Source: Solirubrobacterales bacterium (GTDB lineage Bacteria; Actinomycetota; Thermoleophilia; Solirubrobacterales; Solirubrobacteraceae). Taken from it: a DNA stretch of 46,929 nt. Shown in pieces: positions 1-8,628 of the stretch (position 1 is its first letter; every line of letters begins with the position of its first letter). The notes beneath the pieces are model-generated. The model searched no databases. It was not told where the DNA came from and saw nothing but the letters and a program-made list of their open reading frames with translations. Both the position numbers and the translations under genes were made by a program. The DNA lies in contig JAFAXX010000128.1 in NCBI GenBank assembly GCA_019240655.1, forward strand, positions 1-46,929. Direction: 5' to 3'.

Positions 1-690
1 GGTTTGCTCGGCGAACAGCGGCTCGCCGTGGCGGTCGAGGATCCGGCATTCGATATCGAATCTGGCCTCCCAGTTCTCGGGGACGAGGAGCGCGGGGCCG
101 AGCGCGCAGGCCCGCCCGTAGATCTTGGCCTGGGGCAGGTACAGCGGGTTGGCGCCCTCGATGTCACGCGAGGAGACGTCGTTGCCGATGGTCAGCGCCA
201 GCGGCCCGCGCGCGCCGAGCACCACGGCGAGCTCCGCCTCCGGCACCGTCCAACTCGCGTCGCCGCGTGCGGCGATCGGCTCGCCCGGGCCGACCGTCCG
301 CCGGCCCGCCGCGTCCTTGAGGAACAGCTCCGGGCGCTCGTCCTCGTAGACCAGGTCGTAGACGTCCAGCACCCGGCTCTCGTGCACGCGGGCCGCGCGA
401 CTGCGCTCGTAGGTCACGCCCGCGGCCCACGTCTCCGGGGCCACCACCGGCACCAGCAGCCGCCACGGCTCGGCCAGCTCGCACGTCTCGGGATCGACCA
501 GCGGCACGCGGTCGACCGCCTCGGGGAGCTCACCGCGCTCGAGCACGGCGAGCATGTCTTCGGCGGCGTAGACGGTCAGCTGCTCCTCGCCGGGACGGAC
601 GGCGCCGATCCGGACGCGGCCGTCGCGGTCGCTCACCCTGACCAACCGTGTGCCCGCGACCAGCCGCGTGCGCGCGGGCATGCTGCTCAC
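1..690 (-). CDS. FAH-family hydrolase, probable 2,4-diketo-3-deoxy-L-fuconate hydrolase (partial)
   Basis: The reading frame is open to the window edge, so the C-terminus is missing; 230 codons are visible. The protein has an N-terminal lead domain (about residues 1-75) followed by the fumarylacetoacetate hydrolase fold, recognisable from GVTYERSR, the EPEL-type [10 protein letters not shown] stretch, [11 protein letters not shown] and [12 protein letters not shown]. In this family the acidic residues bind a divalent metal and a C-C bond next to a 1,3-diketone is cleaved. It lies directly downstream of L-fuconate dehydratase; the GTG at 690 overlaps that gene's TGA by four bases (an ATG at 681 is the alternative), so the two are translationally coupled. 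In the non-phosphorylated L-fucose pathway an FAH-family enzyme cleaves 2,4-diketo-3-deoxy-L-fuconate to pyruvate and L-lactate, which is the role inferred here. A 2-keto-3-deoxy sugar acid dehydratase of the same family is the main alternative. Confidence 0.8.
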   Translation of the reverse strand, partial: MSSMPARTRLVAGTRLVRVSDRDGRVRIGAVRPGEEQLTVYAAEDMLAVLERGELPEAVDRVPLVDPETCELAEPWRLLVPVVAPETWAAGVTYERSRAARVHESRVLDVYDLVYEDERPELFLKDAAGRRTVGPGEPIAARGDASWTVPEAELAVVLGARGPLALTIGNDVSSRDIEGANPLYLPQAKIYGRACALGPALLVPENWEARFDIECRILDRHGEPLFAEQT

Positions 691-1994
691 GACCGCGCCT
701 CCCGCCACGCCTCGCCCTCCGGGAACGCGTACTCGGCCAGCGACTCCGCGCGCATCTCGATGCTGTACCCCGGCGCCTCGGGCGCCAGATACCGGCCGTC
801 GCGGATCCGCACCGGATCGACGAAGTGCTCGTGCAGCTCGTCGACGTACTCGATGACCCGGTCGGTGAGGTCGCCGCCGAGCACGATCTGGTCGATCAGC
901 GAGAGGTGCTGGACGTACTCGGAGAGCCCCACCCCGCCGGCGTGCGGGCACACCGGGACCTCGAACCGGGCCGCCAGGAGCAGCACCGCCAGCACCTCGT
1001 TGACCCCGCCGAGGCGGCAGGCGTCGAGCTGGCAGACGCCGAGCGCGCCGGCCTGCATGAGCTGCTTGAACATCGTGCGGTTGTGGCAGTGCTCGCCGGT
1101 GGCGATCCGAATCGGCGCCACCGCCCTGGCGATGCGAGCGTGGCCGAGGACGTCGTCGGGGCTTGTCGGCTCCTCCATCCACCACGGGTCGAACTCCCCC
1201 AGGCGCCGAGTCGCCGCGATCGCCTCCTCGACCTCCCAGACCTGGTTGGCGTCCATCATCAGATACCGCTCGGGACCGATCTCCTCCCGGATGATCGCGG
1301 CGCGTCGCAGGTCGTCGTCCGGGTCGCCGCCCACCTTCATCTTCATGTGCGTCCAGCCCTGCGCCACCGCGCGGCGACAGCGCCGGCGTACCTCCGTGTC
1401 GCTGTAACCCAGCCAGCCGACCGACGTCGTGTAGGCCGGAAACCCGCCGCGGAGGATCTCCGCCTCCCGCGCGGCCCGGCCGTCCGCGCGCGAGGCCAGC
1501 AGCTCGAGCGCCTCCTCGGGCGTGAGCGCGTCGGTCATGTAGCGAAAATCGACGCAGCCGACGAGCTCCTCCGGGCTCATGTCCGCCACCAGACGCCACA
1601 GCGGCTTTCGCTCGGCGCGCGCCCAGAGATCCCACACCGCATTCACGAGCGCCGCGGTGGCGAGGTGGATCACGCCCTTTTCGGGACCGATCCAGCGCAG
1701 ATGCGAGTCGCCCGTGACCGTGCGCCAGAAGCCGCGGGGATCGGCGGCCACGTCGGCCACCCGCCAACCGACGACGAGGTGCTCGAGCGCATGGACGGCC
1801 GCCACCACCACCTCGGTTCCGCGGCCGATCGTGAACGTCAGCCCGTGGCCGATCAGCTCGCTGTCGGTCTCGAGGATCACGTAGGCGGCCGAGTAGTCGG
1901 GCGCCTCGTTCATCGCGTCCGAGCCGGCCAGCGTGCGCGAGGTGGGAAAGCGCACGTCGCGCACGTCGACTGCGGTGATCCGGCAATCGTCCAC
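687..1994 (-). CDS. fucD: L-fuconate dehydratase (enolase superfamily)
   Basis: This 435-residue protein matches the usual length of FucD and of its eukaryotic relative ENOSF1. The N-terminal capping domain carries [15 protein letters not shown] and [12 protein letters not shown]. The barrel carries the KMKVGGD lysine pair, the metal ligands in MMDANQVW and [18 protein letters not shown], and the catalytic histidine in [10 protein letters not shown]. FucD dehydrates L-fuconate to 2-keto-3-deoxy-L-fuconate. The open frame extends upstream to 2153, but family alignment begins at [13 protein letters not shown], so the GTG at 1994 is taken as start; a TACTGA element lies 8 bases upstream. The gene is divergent from a cyclase-family gene and coupled to the FAH hydrolase downstream. 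Substrate assignment rests on close motif agreement; a related 6-deoxy sugar acid is possible. Confidence 0.9.
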   Translation of the reverse strand: MDDCRITAVDVRDVRFPTSRTLAGSDAMNEAPDYSAAYVILETDSELIGHGLTFTIGRGTEVVVAAVHALEHLVVGWRVADVAADPRGFWRTVTGDSHLRWIGPEKGVIHLATAALVNAVWDLWARAERKPLWRLVADMSPEELVGCVDFRYMTDALTPEEALELLASRADGRAAREAEILRGGFPAYTTSVGWLGYSDTEVRRRCRRAVAQGWTHMKMKVGGDPDDDLRRAAIIREEIGPERYLMMDANQVWEVEEAIAATRRLGEFDPWWMEEPTSPDDVLGHARIARAVAPIRIATGEHCHNRTMFKQLMQAGALGVCQLDACRLGGVNEVLAVLLLAARFEVPVCPHAGGVGLSEYVQHLSLIDQIVLGGDLTDRVIEYVDELHEHFVDPVRIRDGRYLAPEAPGYSIEMRAESLAEYAFPEGEAWREARS

Positions 1995-2058
1995 GCTTGA
2001 GGTCAGTACCCGATCGGCCGGGTTTTCCCTCACCGAGGTCCGGGGTACGCCTTCGGTC

Positions 2059-2958
2059 GTGGAGAGGCGACGACGACTCGCCGGCGAGGCGTCCGAGGTG
2101 CCGGCGCGACGGCTCGGCTCAGCCGACGTGCTCGGCGCGCTCGGACTGGTCACGCACGGCCGGGTCTACAGCCTCGACGTCGTGCGTTTCCCGGGGATGC
2201 CGCTGTTCCCCGGCCACCCGCCGTTCCAGGTCCTCACCTACCGGACGCCGCGCGGCATCGCCAACCAGGGCGATCAGGAGTGGCTCGGCGAGAACGAGGT
2301 CGACTTCGCCTGGCACAGCGAGATGCTGATGGGAACCGTGCACTCCGGCACGCACGTCGACGCGCTCTCGCACGTCACCTGTGGCCGGGAGCACGGCTGG
2401 TTCGGCGGCGGCGCCGCTGAGCGCGACGTCGGGGACTTCGGTCCGCTGCGCGACGACGCCACCGCGATCCCCCCGCTGATCACCCGCGGCGTGCTGATCG
2501 ACGTCGCCGGCGCCCGCGGCGTCGACGCGCTGTCCGCGCACGAGGCGATCGGGCCCGACGAGCTGCGCGAGGTGCTGGCCCGTGACGGGCTCGAGCTGCG
2601 CCGCGGCGACGTCGCCGTGGTGAGGACGGGATACCTCTCCGGGTGGCCCGACGCCGAGTTCATCGCCGCCCACGAGCAGGCCGGCGTCGACCGCGACGCG
2701 GCGCTGTGGCTGGCCGAGCAGGGTGTCGTGGCGGTCGCCGGCGACACGGAGTCGCTCGAGGTGCTGCCCTCGCCGATCCGGGGCAACCCCCACCCCGTCC
2801 ACATCGCGCTGCTGATCGAGCGGGGGATCTTCATCATCGAGATGGTCAACTGCGAGGCGCTCGCCCGCGACCGGGTGCGCGAGTTCTGCTTCGTCTGCCT
2901 GCCCGTGTCGATCCGGGGGGCGACCGGGTCGATGGTGCGACCGGTGGCGCTCTGGTGA
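2059..2958 (+). CDS. cyclase-family metal hydrolase (kynurenine formamidase-like)
   Basis: This is a roughly 299-residue member of the cyclase family (PF04199). The metal-binding signature [11 protein letters not shown] is intact, and the family features [25 protein letters not shown] and the closing motif around [20 protein letters not shown] are present. The family includes kynurenine formamidase and hydrolases of lactones, amides and carbamates; the substrate cannot be read here. The divergent position beside fucD makes an L-fuconolactone-type or similar ring-opening role possible, but this is only inference. The start is uncertain: GTG at 2059 or at 2098 both keep the whole domain, while the longer open frame would run into fucD. 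The stop codon is inside the first unit of a tandem repeat array. Confidence 0.8.
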   Translation: MERRRRLAGEASEVPARRLGSADVLGALGLVTHGRVYSLDVVRFPGMPLFPGHPPFQVLTYRTPRGIANQGDQEWLGENEVDFAWHSEMLMGTVHSGTHVDALSHVTCGREHGWFGGGAAERDVGDFGPLRDDATAIPPLITRGVLIDVAGARGVDALSAHEAIGPDELREVLARDGLELRRGDVAVVRTGYLSGWPDAEFIAAHEQAGVDRDAALWLAEQGVVAVAGDTESLEVLPSPIRGNPHPVHIALLIERGIFIIEMVNCEALARDRVREFCFVCLPVSIRGATGSMVRPVALW

Positions 2959-3139
2959 GCGCCGGCCTTGGTGGCGCTCTGCTGAGCGCCGGCCTTGGTG
3001 GCGCTCTGGTGAGCGCCGGCCTCGGTGGCGCTCTGGTGAGCGGCCGCCTCACGCTGGCGCTCTGCTGAGCGCCGGCCTCGCGCTCAGGTGAGCGGCCGCC
3101 TCACGCTGGCGCTCTGGTGAGCGCCGGCCTCGCGCTCAG
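2944..3139. repeat. tandem repeat array between two convergent genes
   Basis: Three 27-bp units start at 2944, 2971 and 2998 (consensus begins GTGGCGCTCTGGTGAGC). They are followed by a derived segment and two adjacent 52-bp units (3036-3087 and 3088-3139) that differ by one base as read. The array begins inside the last codons of the upstream gene and ends over the stop codon of the convergent dehydrogenase. Many units carry near-palindromes such as GAGCGCCGGCCTC and GTGAGCGGCCGCCTCAC, so each strand can fold into hairpins. It may act as a two-way terminator or be a slippage-expanded stretch. Confidence 0.85.
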
Positions 3140-4185
3140 TAGAACCGCTCGGGATCGACCCGGTTGAGCAGCTCGTCTCCGCGCAGGTAGCGGCGCAAGT
3201 TCTCGGCGAACAGCGAGACGATGCGTTCGTTCTCGTGCCACGACAGCGCGGCGGTGTGGGGGCTGAGCAACACGTTAGGCAGCTCCCACAGGGGGCTGTC
3301 GGGGCTGAGCGGCTCGGTCGCGAACACGTCGAGCGCCGCTCCGGCGAGCCTGCCCTCGCGCAGGGCCCGCACGAGCGCGTCCTCGTCGATCACCCCGCCG
3401 CGCCCGACGTTGACCACGATCGCCCCGGGCTTGATCCGCGCGATCGCCGCGGCGTCGATCAGTCCCGCGGTGTCGTCGGTCAGCGGAATCGTGACCACGA
3501 TCGCGTCCGCTTCCGCCAGCCAGCGGTCGAGGTCGGCGATGACGCCGACCGCCTCGACGCCCGGCCAGCTGCCGCGGCCGCGGCGGTTCACGCCGATTAC
3601 CCGCATCCCGAAGGCCGCGGCGAGCCGCGCCACCTCGGCGCCGATCTGCCCGAGCCCGACGATCAGCAGCGTGCGGCCGCGCAGCTCCGCCGTCGGATAG
3701 TGCTCCCAGCGCCGCGCGCTCTGGTCCGCGAGCAGTCGCGGCAGCCCGCGGGCGAACGCGAGCAGGCCGAGCAGGCAGAACTCGGCCAGCGGCACCGCGT
3801 GCACCCCGCTGGCGCTGGTCACGCTCACGCGAGCCAGCTCCTCGCGACTCAGCCCCGCCGCGCGCAGCTGTTCGCCGGCGCCGGCGGCCGTCGCCTGGAT
3901 CCACCTCAGCCGGAGCGCTCCGCGAACCGCCTGCGCCAGCCCGTGTGGGGAATCGCCCGGGATCCCGAACAGAGCCTCGGCGCCGGCGATCATCTCCCGC
4001 CATCGGCGGTCATCCTCGCCGGTGCGCCGGAAGCCGTCGACGCCGCGATGGTCGTTCGGGAAGCGCGTGGGCGGCAGCAGCTCCGGCTCGTAGAGAACGT
4101 CGAGGCGAGCGTCGACCGCGGCGATCGCGTCGACCAGCTCGGGCTCGAGCGGTACGGCGATTGCCACGGTCACGCGGTCGGTCAT
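3136..4185 (-). CDS. D-2-hydroxyacid dehydrogenase, NAD(P)-dependent
   Basis: The 349-residue protein has the two-domain fold of the D-isomer-specific 2-hydroxyacid dehydrogenases. The cofactor domain is marked by GLGQIGAEVARLAAAFG (GxGxxG) followed by VNRR, whose arginines suggest NADP rather than NAD. Later come NVGRGGVIDEDAL, the catalytic glutamate region GAALDVFATEPL and the catalytic histidine in LSPHTAAL. It reduces a 2-oxoacid to a D-2-hydroxyacid, or the reverse; the substrate is unknown. ATG at 4185 begins MTDRVTVAIAV, and no longer start is needed. It stands alone on the minus strand, and its stop codon is covered by the tandem repeat array. The context suggests a sugar-acid or 2-oxoacid side reaction. 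Confidence 0.87.
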   Translation of the reverse strand: MTDRVTVAIAVPLEPELVDAIAAVDARLDVLYEPELLPPTRFPNDHRGVDGFRRTGEDDRRWREMIAGAEALFGIPGDSPHGLAQAVRGALRLRWIQATAAGAGEQLRAAGLSREELARVSVTSASGVHAVPLAEFCLLGLLAFARGLPRLLADQSARRWEHYPTAELRGRTLLIVGLGQIGAEVARLAAAFGMRVIGVNRRGRGSWPGVEAVGVIADLDRWLAEADAIVVTIPLTDDTAGLIDAAAIARIKPGAIVVNVGRGGVIDEDALVRALREGRLAGAALDVFATEPLSPDSPLWELPNVLLSPHTAALSWHENERIVSLFAENLRRYLRGDELLNRVDPERFY

Positions 4186-4363
4186 CGGGCTACTCTCGGC
4201 ATGAAGGTGGGCGGGCAGTATGACCTCCTCACGCCGGGGCGGTTTGTCCGCCCGGGGGCTGGGAAGGCTCGAGGCGTGGAGGGGAGTAGGGGCCCAACCG
4301 GGTTGACTCGTCGATCATGATCCCGGTCATCATGCTGTTCTACGGACGTCAGCGAGGCGACGC

Positions 4364-5383
4364 GTGAGGGCGATCGTCTGGCAGGGGCCCCAGCGGATGG
4401 AGGTGGCTGAGCGCCCGGAGCCCGCGGACCCCGGTCCGGGCGAGGTCGTGCTGCGTCCCGGCGCGGTGGGGATCTGCGGCTCGGAAGTCGAGGGATATCT
4501 CGGTCACATGGGCAACCGCGTGCCGCCGCTGGTGATGGGCCACGAGTTCGCCGGCGAGGTGGTGGCCGCGGGACCCGGCGCGGAGGAGTGGCTCGGGGCT
4601 CGGGCGGCGGTCAACCCGATCAGCGGCTGCGGCCGCTGCCGGCTGTGCCGTTCCGGGCAGGAGAACGTATGTCCCGAGCGGACACTGATCGGCGTGCACC
4701 ACGACGGCGCGTTCGCCGACCTGGTCGGCGCGCCGGCCGCGAACCTGCGCGCGCTCCCGGACGAGCTCGACGTCCGCACCGGAGCGCTCGCCGAGCCACT
4801 GGCCAATGGCGTCCACGCCGTCGCGCTCGGGCTGGCCGGGCACGCGGCGGAGTCGGCGCTCGTGATCGGGGCGGGGACGATCGGCCTGGTGACGCTGCAG
4901 GCCGCGCTTCTCAGTGCGATCGCCCACGTGGCGGTGATCGAGCCCCAGGCCGCCCGCCGCCAGCGGGCGCGCTCGCTCGGCGCGCACGCGGTATACCCCG
5001 ACGGCGCCGCCGCGCGCGCCGCGGAGGACGAGCTGGGGGTGGACCTTGTGCTCGACGCGGTCGGCGCCCGGGCCACCCGGGCGCTCGCGGTCGAGCTCGT
5101 CCGCCCCGCCGGACGGGTGGTGTGCATCGGCCTGGCCGACGATGAGACGACCCTCGGCTTCCACGCGGTGGTGCGAAACCAGATCGCAGTGTACGGCTCC
5201 TACGCCTACACGATGGCCGACTTCGAGCGCGCCCTCCAGTGGCTTGCCGGCGGCCGGGCGTCGCTCGGCGAGCTACCGCCGGTGCTCCCGCTCGAGGCGG
5301 GGCCCGAAGCTTTTGCGCGGCTGGTGGAGGGGCCGCCGGATCAGGTCAAGGTGTTCCTGGCCGGCGCCGGGCGTCCGGTCTGA
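4364..5383 (+). CDS. zinc-dependent medium-chain alcohol/polyol dehydrogenase
   Basis: A 339-residue medium-chain dehydrogenase, GTG start (MRAIVWQGPQRMEV). The catalytic zinc site is visible in GICGSEVEGYLG and GHEFAGEV. The structural zinc site is in CGRCRLCRSGQENVC. The nucleotide-binding GAGTIGLVTLQ follows near residue 170. The closest family types are L-threonine/sorbitol/galactitol-phosphate dehydrogenases; the exact alcohol cannot be read. Because the neighbours handle sugar acids, oxidation of a sugar or a sugar-acid hydroxyl is the likely role. It is transcribed alone, convergent with the lut operon, with about 500 noncoding bases after it. Confidence 0.85.
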   Translation: MRAIVWQGPQRMEVAERPEPADPGPGEVVLRPGAVGICGSEVEGYLGHMGNRVPPLVMGHEFAGEVVAAGPGAEEWLGARAAVNPISGCGRCRLCRSGQENVCPERTLIGVHHDGAFADLVGAPAANLRALPDELDVRTGALAEPLANGVHAVALGLAGHAAESALVIGAGTIGLVTLQAALLSAIAHVAVIEPQAARRQRARSLGAHAVYPDGAAARAAEDELGVDLVLDAVGARATRALAVELVRPAGRVVCIGLADDETTLGFHAVVRNQIAVYGSYAYTMADFERALQWLAGGRASLGELPPVLPLEAGPEAFARLVEGPPDQVKVFLAGAGRPV

Positions 5384-5900
5384 GGGGGAGGGGCCGCGCT
5401 GCGCGCGGCGTCCGTGGGGCCGACTACTCCGAGCGTCTTCAGGTCGTGTGGCCGTGGTCTCTCGGGGCCGGGGCCCTTGGCTGGTGCCTCGCCCGGGGCC
5501 TCCTGGTTTTATTTTCGCCCGTCGTGTCGGCGCGGGTCGGGCGCCATTGACGTCCCTGACGGCGGGAGCGCCTCGCGCCGGGCCTGTCGCCGCGAGTGCG
5601 AGCGAGCGAGATCGTTTGCGTCCGCGCGATCGCCGCCTAACCGCACATTTCGTTCCCCGCCGTCCTCGAGGCCCGCCCGCAGCCGCAAAAGTGGTCGCTC
5701 ATCGCCAGAAATCGCGTCCGCGGTCCCGGCGCGTGCGGCGTGGGGAACGTTTTGATCGCTTCGTGACGGCGGCGCGCACCAGAGAGCCGTCGGCGAGCGG
5801 AACCCGCCTCCCGAGCGACCGCCCGCGCTTGCACCGGGTCGCCAGAGCTCCAGATCGAGCATCTGCGGGCGCGAGCGCCACGTCGACAAGATCGGATGCA
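5384..5900. other. intergenic region without a recognisable gene
   Basis: This stretch lies between the convergent dehydrogenase and lutC genes. Several overlapping open frames exist on both strands, but all are rich in arginine, alanine and proline with no family motif, as expected of chance frames in GC-rich DNA. A T-rich spot (GGTTTTATTTT near 5507-5517) follows GC-rich sequence and could end transcription of the plus-strand gene, but no clean hairpin was found in front of it. Confidence 0.5.
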
Positions 5901-6506
5901 TCACAGCAGCACGACGAGCACGGCAAGCGGGCCGTGCACCCCCATCACGAGCTCGCCTCCGATGTCGGCCGAGCGGCTCGGGCCGGTGACGAAGGTCAGC
6001 GCGCTCGGCAGCCCACCGGCGTAGCGGCCGCCGAGGTCGCGCAGCACGTCGCCCGGCGTCTCGACCAGGCCGTCGCGCTCGACCGCGACGACGTGCACCC
6101 GCGGGAGCAGGCTAACTGCCCGCGGCTCGCCCGGCGATGCGGCGAGGACCACGGTCCCCGTCGCCGCGCAGGCGGCGACGGCCTCGGTCACGCCGGCGTC
6201 GGCCTCGCGGACGCGCTCCAATCCGAGGCGCTCGACCGCCGGCGGCAGCGACAGGCGGTCGGTGGTGAGCACGGCGCGCTCGACCTCGAGCTCGCCGAGC
6301 GCCGCCGGGAGCTCGGCGACGGTGATCAGCCGGGCGCCCACGCCCCGCAGCGCCTCGCCGAAGCGCTCGGCGAGTGGCCGGGGATCGGGGCGCCAGCCCA
6401 CCCGCGGCACGACGTCCGGTGGCGGGGGCGGCGGGTGCGCGCCGGCGAGCGGCGGAGCCGCGGACAGCGCCCGCTCGAGCACGGCGAGGAACGCCTGGCG
6501 CTCCAC
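5901..6506 (-). CDS. lutC: LutC/YkgG-family LUD-domain protein of L-lactate oxidation
   Basis: A 201-residue LUD-domain protein. Support comes from its position directly after lutB and from the family stretches ADAGVTEAVAACAATGTVVL, SLLPRVHVVAVE and SALTFVTGPSRSADI. LutC acts with LutA and LutB in the iron-sulfur complex that oxidises L-lactate to pyruvate. The start is GTG at 6506, which shares one base with the lutB stop (TAGTG), so translation is coupled. A longer frame upstream is only the overlap with lutB. The proline-rich segment around residues 22-35 is unusual but in frame. It is the last gene of the operon. Confidence 0.85.
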   Translation of the reverse strand: MERQAFLAVLERALSAAPPLAGAHPPPPPPDVVPRVGWRPDPRPLAERFGEALRGVGARLITVAELPAALGELEVERAVLTTDRLSLPPAVERLGLERVREADAGVTEAVAACAATGTVVLAASPGEPRAVSLLPRVHVVAVERDGLVETPGDVLRDLGGRYAGGLPSALTFVTGPSRSADIGGELVMGVHGPLAVLVVLL

Positions 6507-7906
6507 TACTCGAGCACCTCCCCGCGCCGCCAGCGCGCCCGGAACGTGGCCCCGGCGCGGTGGGGCACCGTCCGCCCTCGGGCCCACTCCCGCAGCGGCG
6601 GCGGCAGCAGCCGCTCGGGGATCCGGGCTCGCGCCGGCGCGCCGGTCAGGCCGTAGAGCCGGGGATGCGACCACGCCTGCGCCCACGCGCGCCAGGCCGC
6701 GCGCTCGGCCCGGTCGCCGCCGCCCGCCGCCTCCCGCCGCCTGCCCTCGAGCAGCAGCTCGTGCAGCGGGATACCGACCGGGCAGGCCGCCCAGCACGCC
6801 CCGCACAGCGACGAGGCGTGGGAGAGCTCGGCCGCCTCCGGGACGTCGTCGAGGAGCAGCGGGCTGATGACCGCGCCGATCGGCCCCGAGTACACCGAGC
6901 CGTAGGCGTGGCCGCCGATCTGCCGGTACACCGGGCAGGCGTTCAGGCAGGCGCCGCAGCGGATGCAGTTGAGCGCCTCACGGCTGGCCCCCGCGAGGAT
7001 GCGCGAGCGCCCGTTGTCGAGCACCACGAGGTGGAGCTCCTGCGGGCCGTCTCGCTCCCGCGGCCGCCGCGGGCCGGTGATCGCGCTCACGTAGGTGGGG
7101 AACGACACCCCGGCGCCGGCCCGGCCAAGCAGGGCGAGCAGCAGGTCGGCCTCGGCCCAGTCGGCCACCACTCGCTCCATGCCCATCAGCGCGATCTGCA
7201 CCGGGGGGACGGTCGAGCTCATCCGCGCGTTGCCTTCGTTGCTGACGATCACCAGCGTCCCGGACTCGGCCACGGCGAGGTTCACGCCCGTGATGCCGAC
7301 GTCGGCGGCGTGGAACTTGTCCCGCAGGGTGCGGCGGGCGAAGGCGGTCATCGCCGGCGCCGACTCGTCGCCGTCGTAGCCGACGGTGCCGAGCACGCGC
7401 ACCCAGTCGGCGGGGGTCTTGTGCATCGCCGGCCCGAGGATGTGCGCGGGCGGCTCACCGTCGAGTTGCTGGGCCCACTCGCCGAGATCGGTCTCGAGCG
7501 CCTCGATGCCCGCCTCGGCCAGCCGGGCGCCCAGCTCGATCTCCTCGCTCACCATCGACTTCGACTTCACCGCCAGCTTTGCCCCCCGGCGCGCGCAGAT
7601 CCCGAGCACGTGCGCGCGCGCCTCCTCGGCGTCGGCGGCGAAGAACACCGTCCCGCCCGCCGCCTGCACCCGGTCGGCGAGCCGACCGAGCAGCTCGGGC
7701 AGCCGGGCCACCGCGGCGGTGCGCAGCGAGCGGGCGGTCTGGCGCAGCGTCTCCGGGTCCTCGAGCTCGTCCAGGCCCCGGCGGCGGCGTCCGTCGAGGT
7801 TGTCGGTCGTTCGCCGCAGCGCGCTCTGCAGCCGTCCGTCGCCCCCGAGCGCCCAGCGTTCGCGCTCGCGGAGCGTGGTCCCGGTCAGGCTCGGGACCGC
7901 GCTCAT
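6506..7906 (-). CDS. lutB: LutB iron-sulfur protein, L-lactate oxidation
   Basis: The 466-residue protein has an N-terminal LUD domain (AVKSKSMVSEEIELG, GVNLAVAESGTLVIVSNEGN) and a C-terminal ferredoxin-like part. The latter has CIRCGACLNACPVYR and CGACWAACPVGIP, giving cysteine ligands for 4Fe-4S clusters. In the family LutB is the central electron carrier of the LutABC L-lactate oxidase complex in the cytoplasm. The ATG at 7906 overlaps the lutA stop by four bases (ATGA), which fixes the start; the longer upstream frame is a lutA overlap. The neighbourhood, with a sugar-acid pathway predicted to release L-lactate, fits lactate recycling. Confidence 0.93.
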   Translation of the reverse strand: MSAVPSLTGTTLRERERWALGGDGRLQSALRRTTDNLDGRRRRGLDELEDPETLRQTARSLRTAAVARLPELLGRLADRVQAAGGTVFFAADAEEARAHVLGICARRGAKLAVKSKSMVSEEIELGARLAEAGIEALETDLGEWAQQLDGEPPAHILGPAMHKTPADWVRVLGTVGYDGDESAPAMTAFARRTLRDKFHAADVGITGVNLAVAESGTLVIVSNEGNARMSSTVPPVQIALMGMERVVADWAEADLLLALLGRAGAGVSFPTYVSAITGPRRPRERDGPQELHLVVLDNGRSRILAGASREALNCIRCGACLNACPVYRQIGGHAYGSVYSGPIGAVISPLLLDDVPEAAELSHASSLCGACWAACPVGIPLHELLLEGRRREAAGGGDRAERAAWRAWAQAWSHPRLYGLTGAPARARIPERLLPPPLREWARGRTVPHRAGATFRARWRRGEVLE

Positions 7907-8622
7907 GGACGCGTGGCCTCCTCGAGCAGCTCGGCCAGATGCCGCACGGCGACCTCTTCGCGCCCGATCCGCTCGAGCCGGCCGCGCATATGCATCAAGC
8001 ACGACGGGTCGGCTCCGCACAGCGTGTCGGCGCTGGCCAGCGTGCGAAGCTTCTCGTCGGCCATCGCCACCGAGAGCTCCGGCTGGCGCATCGAGAACGT
8101 GCCGCCGAAGCCGCAGCACCGCTCGCTGTCCCAGTCTGCGAGCTCGACGCCGGCCACCCGCCCCAGGGCCTCGCGGGGCTCGCGGGCCAGCCCGAGCTCG
8201 CGCAGCATGTGGCAGGAGTCGTGATAGGCGACGCGGCGTGGTGGCTCGAGGCGTCCGGCGAGCGCGCTGCCGTGCGAGGCGAGGAACTCCGAGAGCTCGA
8301 ACAGCCGCGGGGCGACGACGCGCAGGTCGGGATCGTCGTCACCGACGAGCTCCGCGGCGAAGGTGCGGATCATCGTCGTGCACGATCCCGCCGGCGCGAC
8401 GTAGGCCTCGGCGTCGGTGGCCGCGAGGGCGCGGAGCGTCTGGTGCAGGACGCCGGCGGCCTCCGCGCGGTAGCCGGAGTTGAACGCCGGCTGTCCGCAG
8501 CACGTCTGGCCCTCCGGGAACTCGACCTGGTGGCCGGCGCGCTGGAGCAGGCGGGCGGTGGCGACGCCCACCTCAGGGCAGAGGAGGTCGACCAGGCAGG
8601 TGACGAACAGCCCGACCCGCAC
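7903..8622 (-). CDS. lutA: LutA cysteine-rich (CCG domain) protein, L-lactate oxidation
   Basis: A 239-residue protein with two CCG domains. The first carries TCCGQPAFNSG near residue 40. The second has YHDSCHMLRELG and RCCGFGGTFS. These cysteines bind a 4Fe-4S-type cluster in LutA/GlpC/HdrB relatives. It works with LutB and LutC to oxidise L-lactate to pyruvate. GTG at 8622 is the start (MRVGLFVTCLVDLLCPEVG), six bases after the stop of the transporter gene, so all four genes form one operon. Glycolate oxidase or glycerol-3-phosphate dehydrogenase subunits share this domain, but the lutB and lutC neighbours settle the call. Confidence 0.93.
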   Translation of the reverse strand: MRVGLFVTCLVDLLCPEVGVATARLLQRAGHQVEFPEGQTCCGQPAFNSGYRAEAAGVLHQTLRALAATDAEAYVAPAGSCTTMIRTFAAELVGDDDPDLRVVAPRLFELSEFLASHGSALAGRLEPPRRVAYHDSCHMLRELGLAREPREALGRVAGVELADWDSERCCGFGGTFSMRQPELSVAMADEKLRTLASADTLCGADPSCLMHMRGRLERIGREEVAVRHLAELLEEATRP

Positions 8623-8628
8623 CGGCGA

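Noticed and set aside
4-1407. Long plus-strand open frame opposite the FAH hydrolase and fucD genes
   Set aside because: Composition is Arg/Ala/Gly/Pro-rich with no motif, and both minus-strand genes have intact catalytic motifs.
2944-3139. Repeat array considered as a CRISPR array
   Set aside because: Units are adjacent with no unique spacers and merge into 52-bp higher-order copies.
6374-8224. 616-codon plus-strand frame over the lut operon
   Set aside because: It is the antisense shadow of lutB and lutA, whose iron-sulfur motifs are clear.
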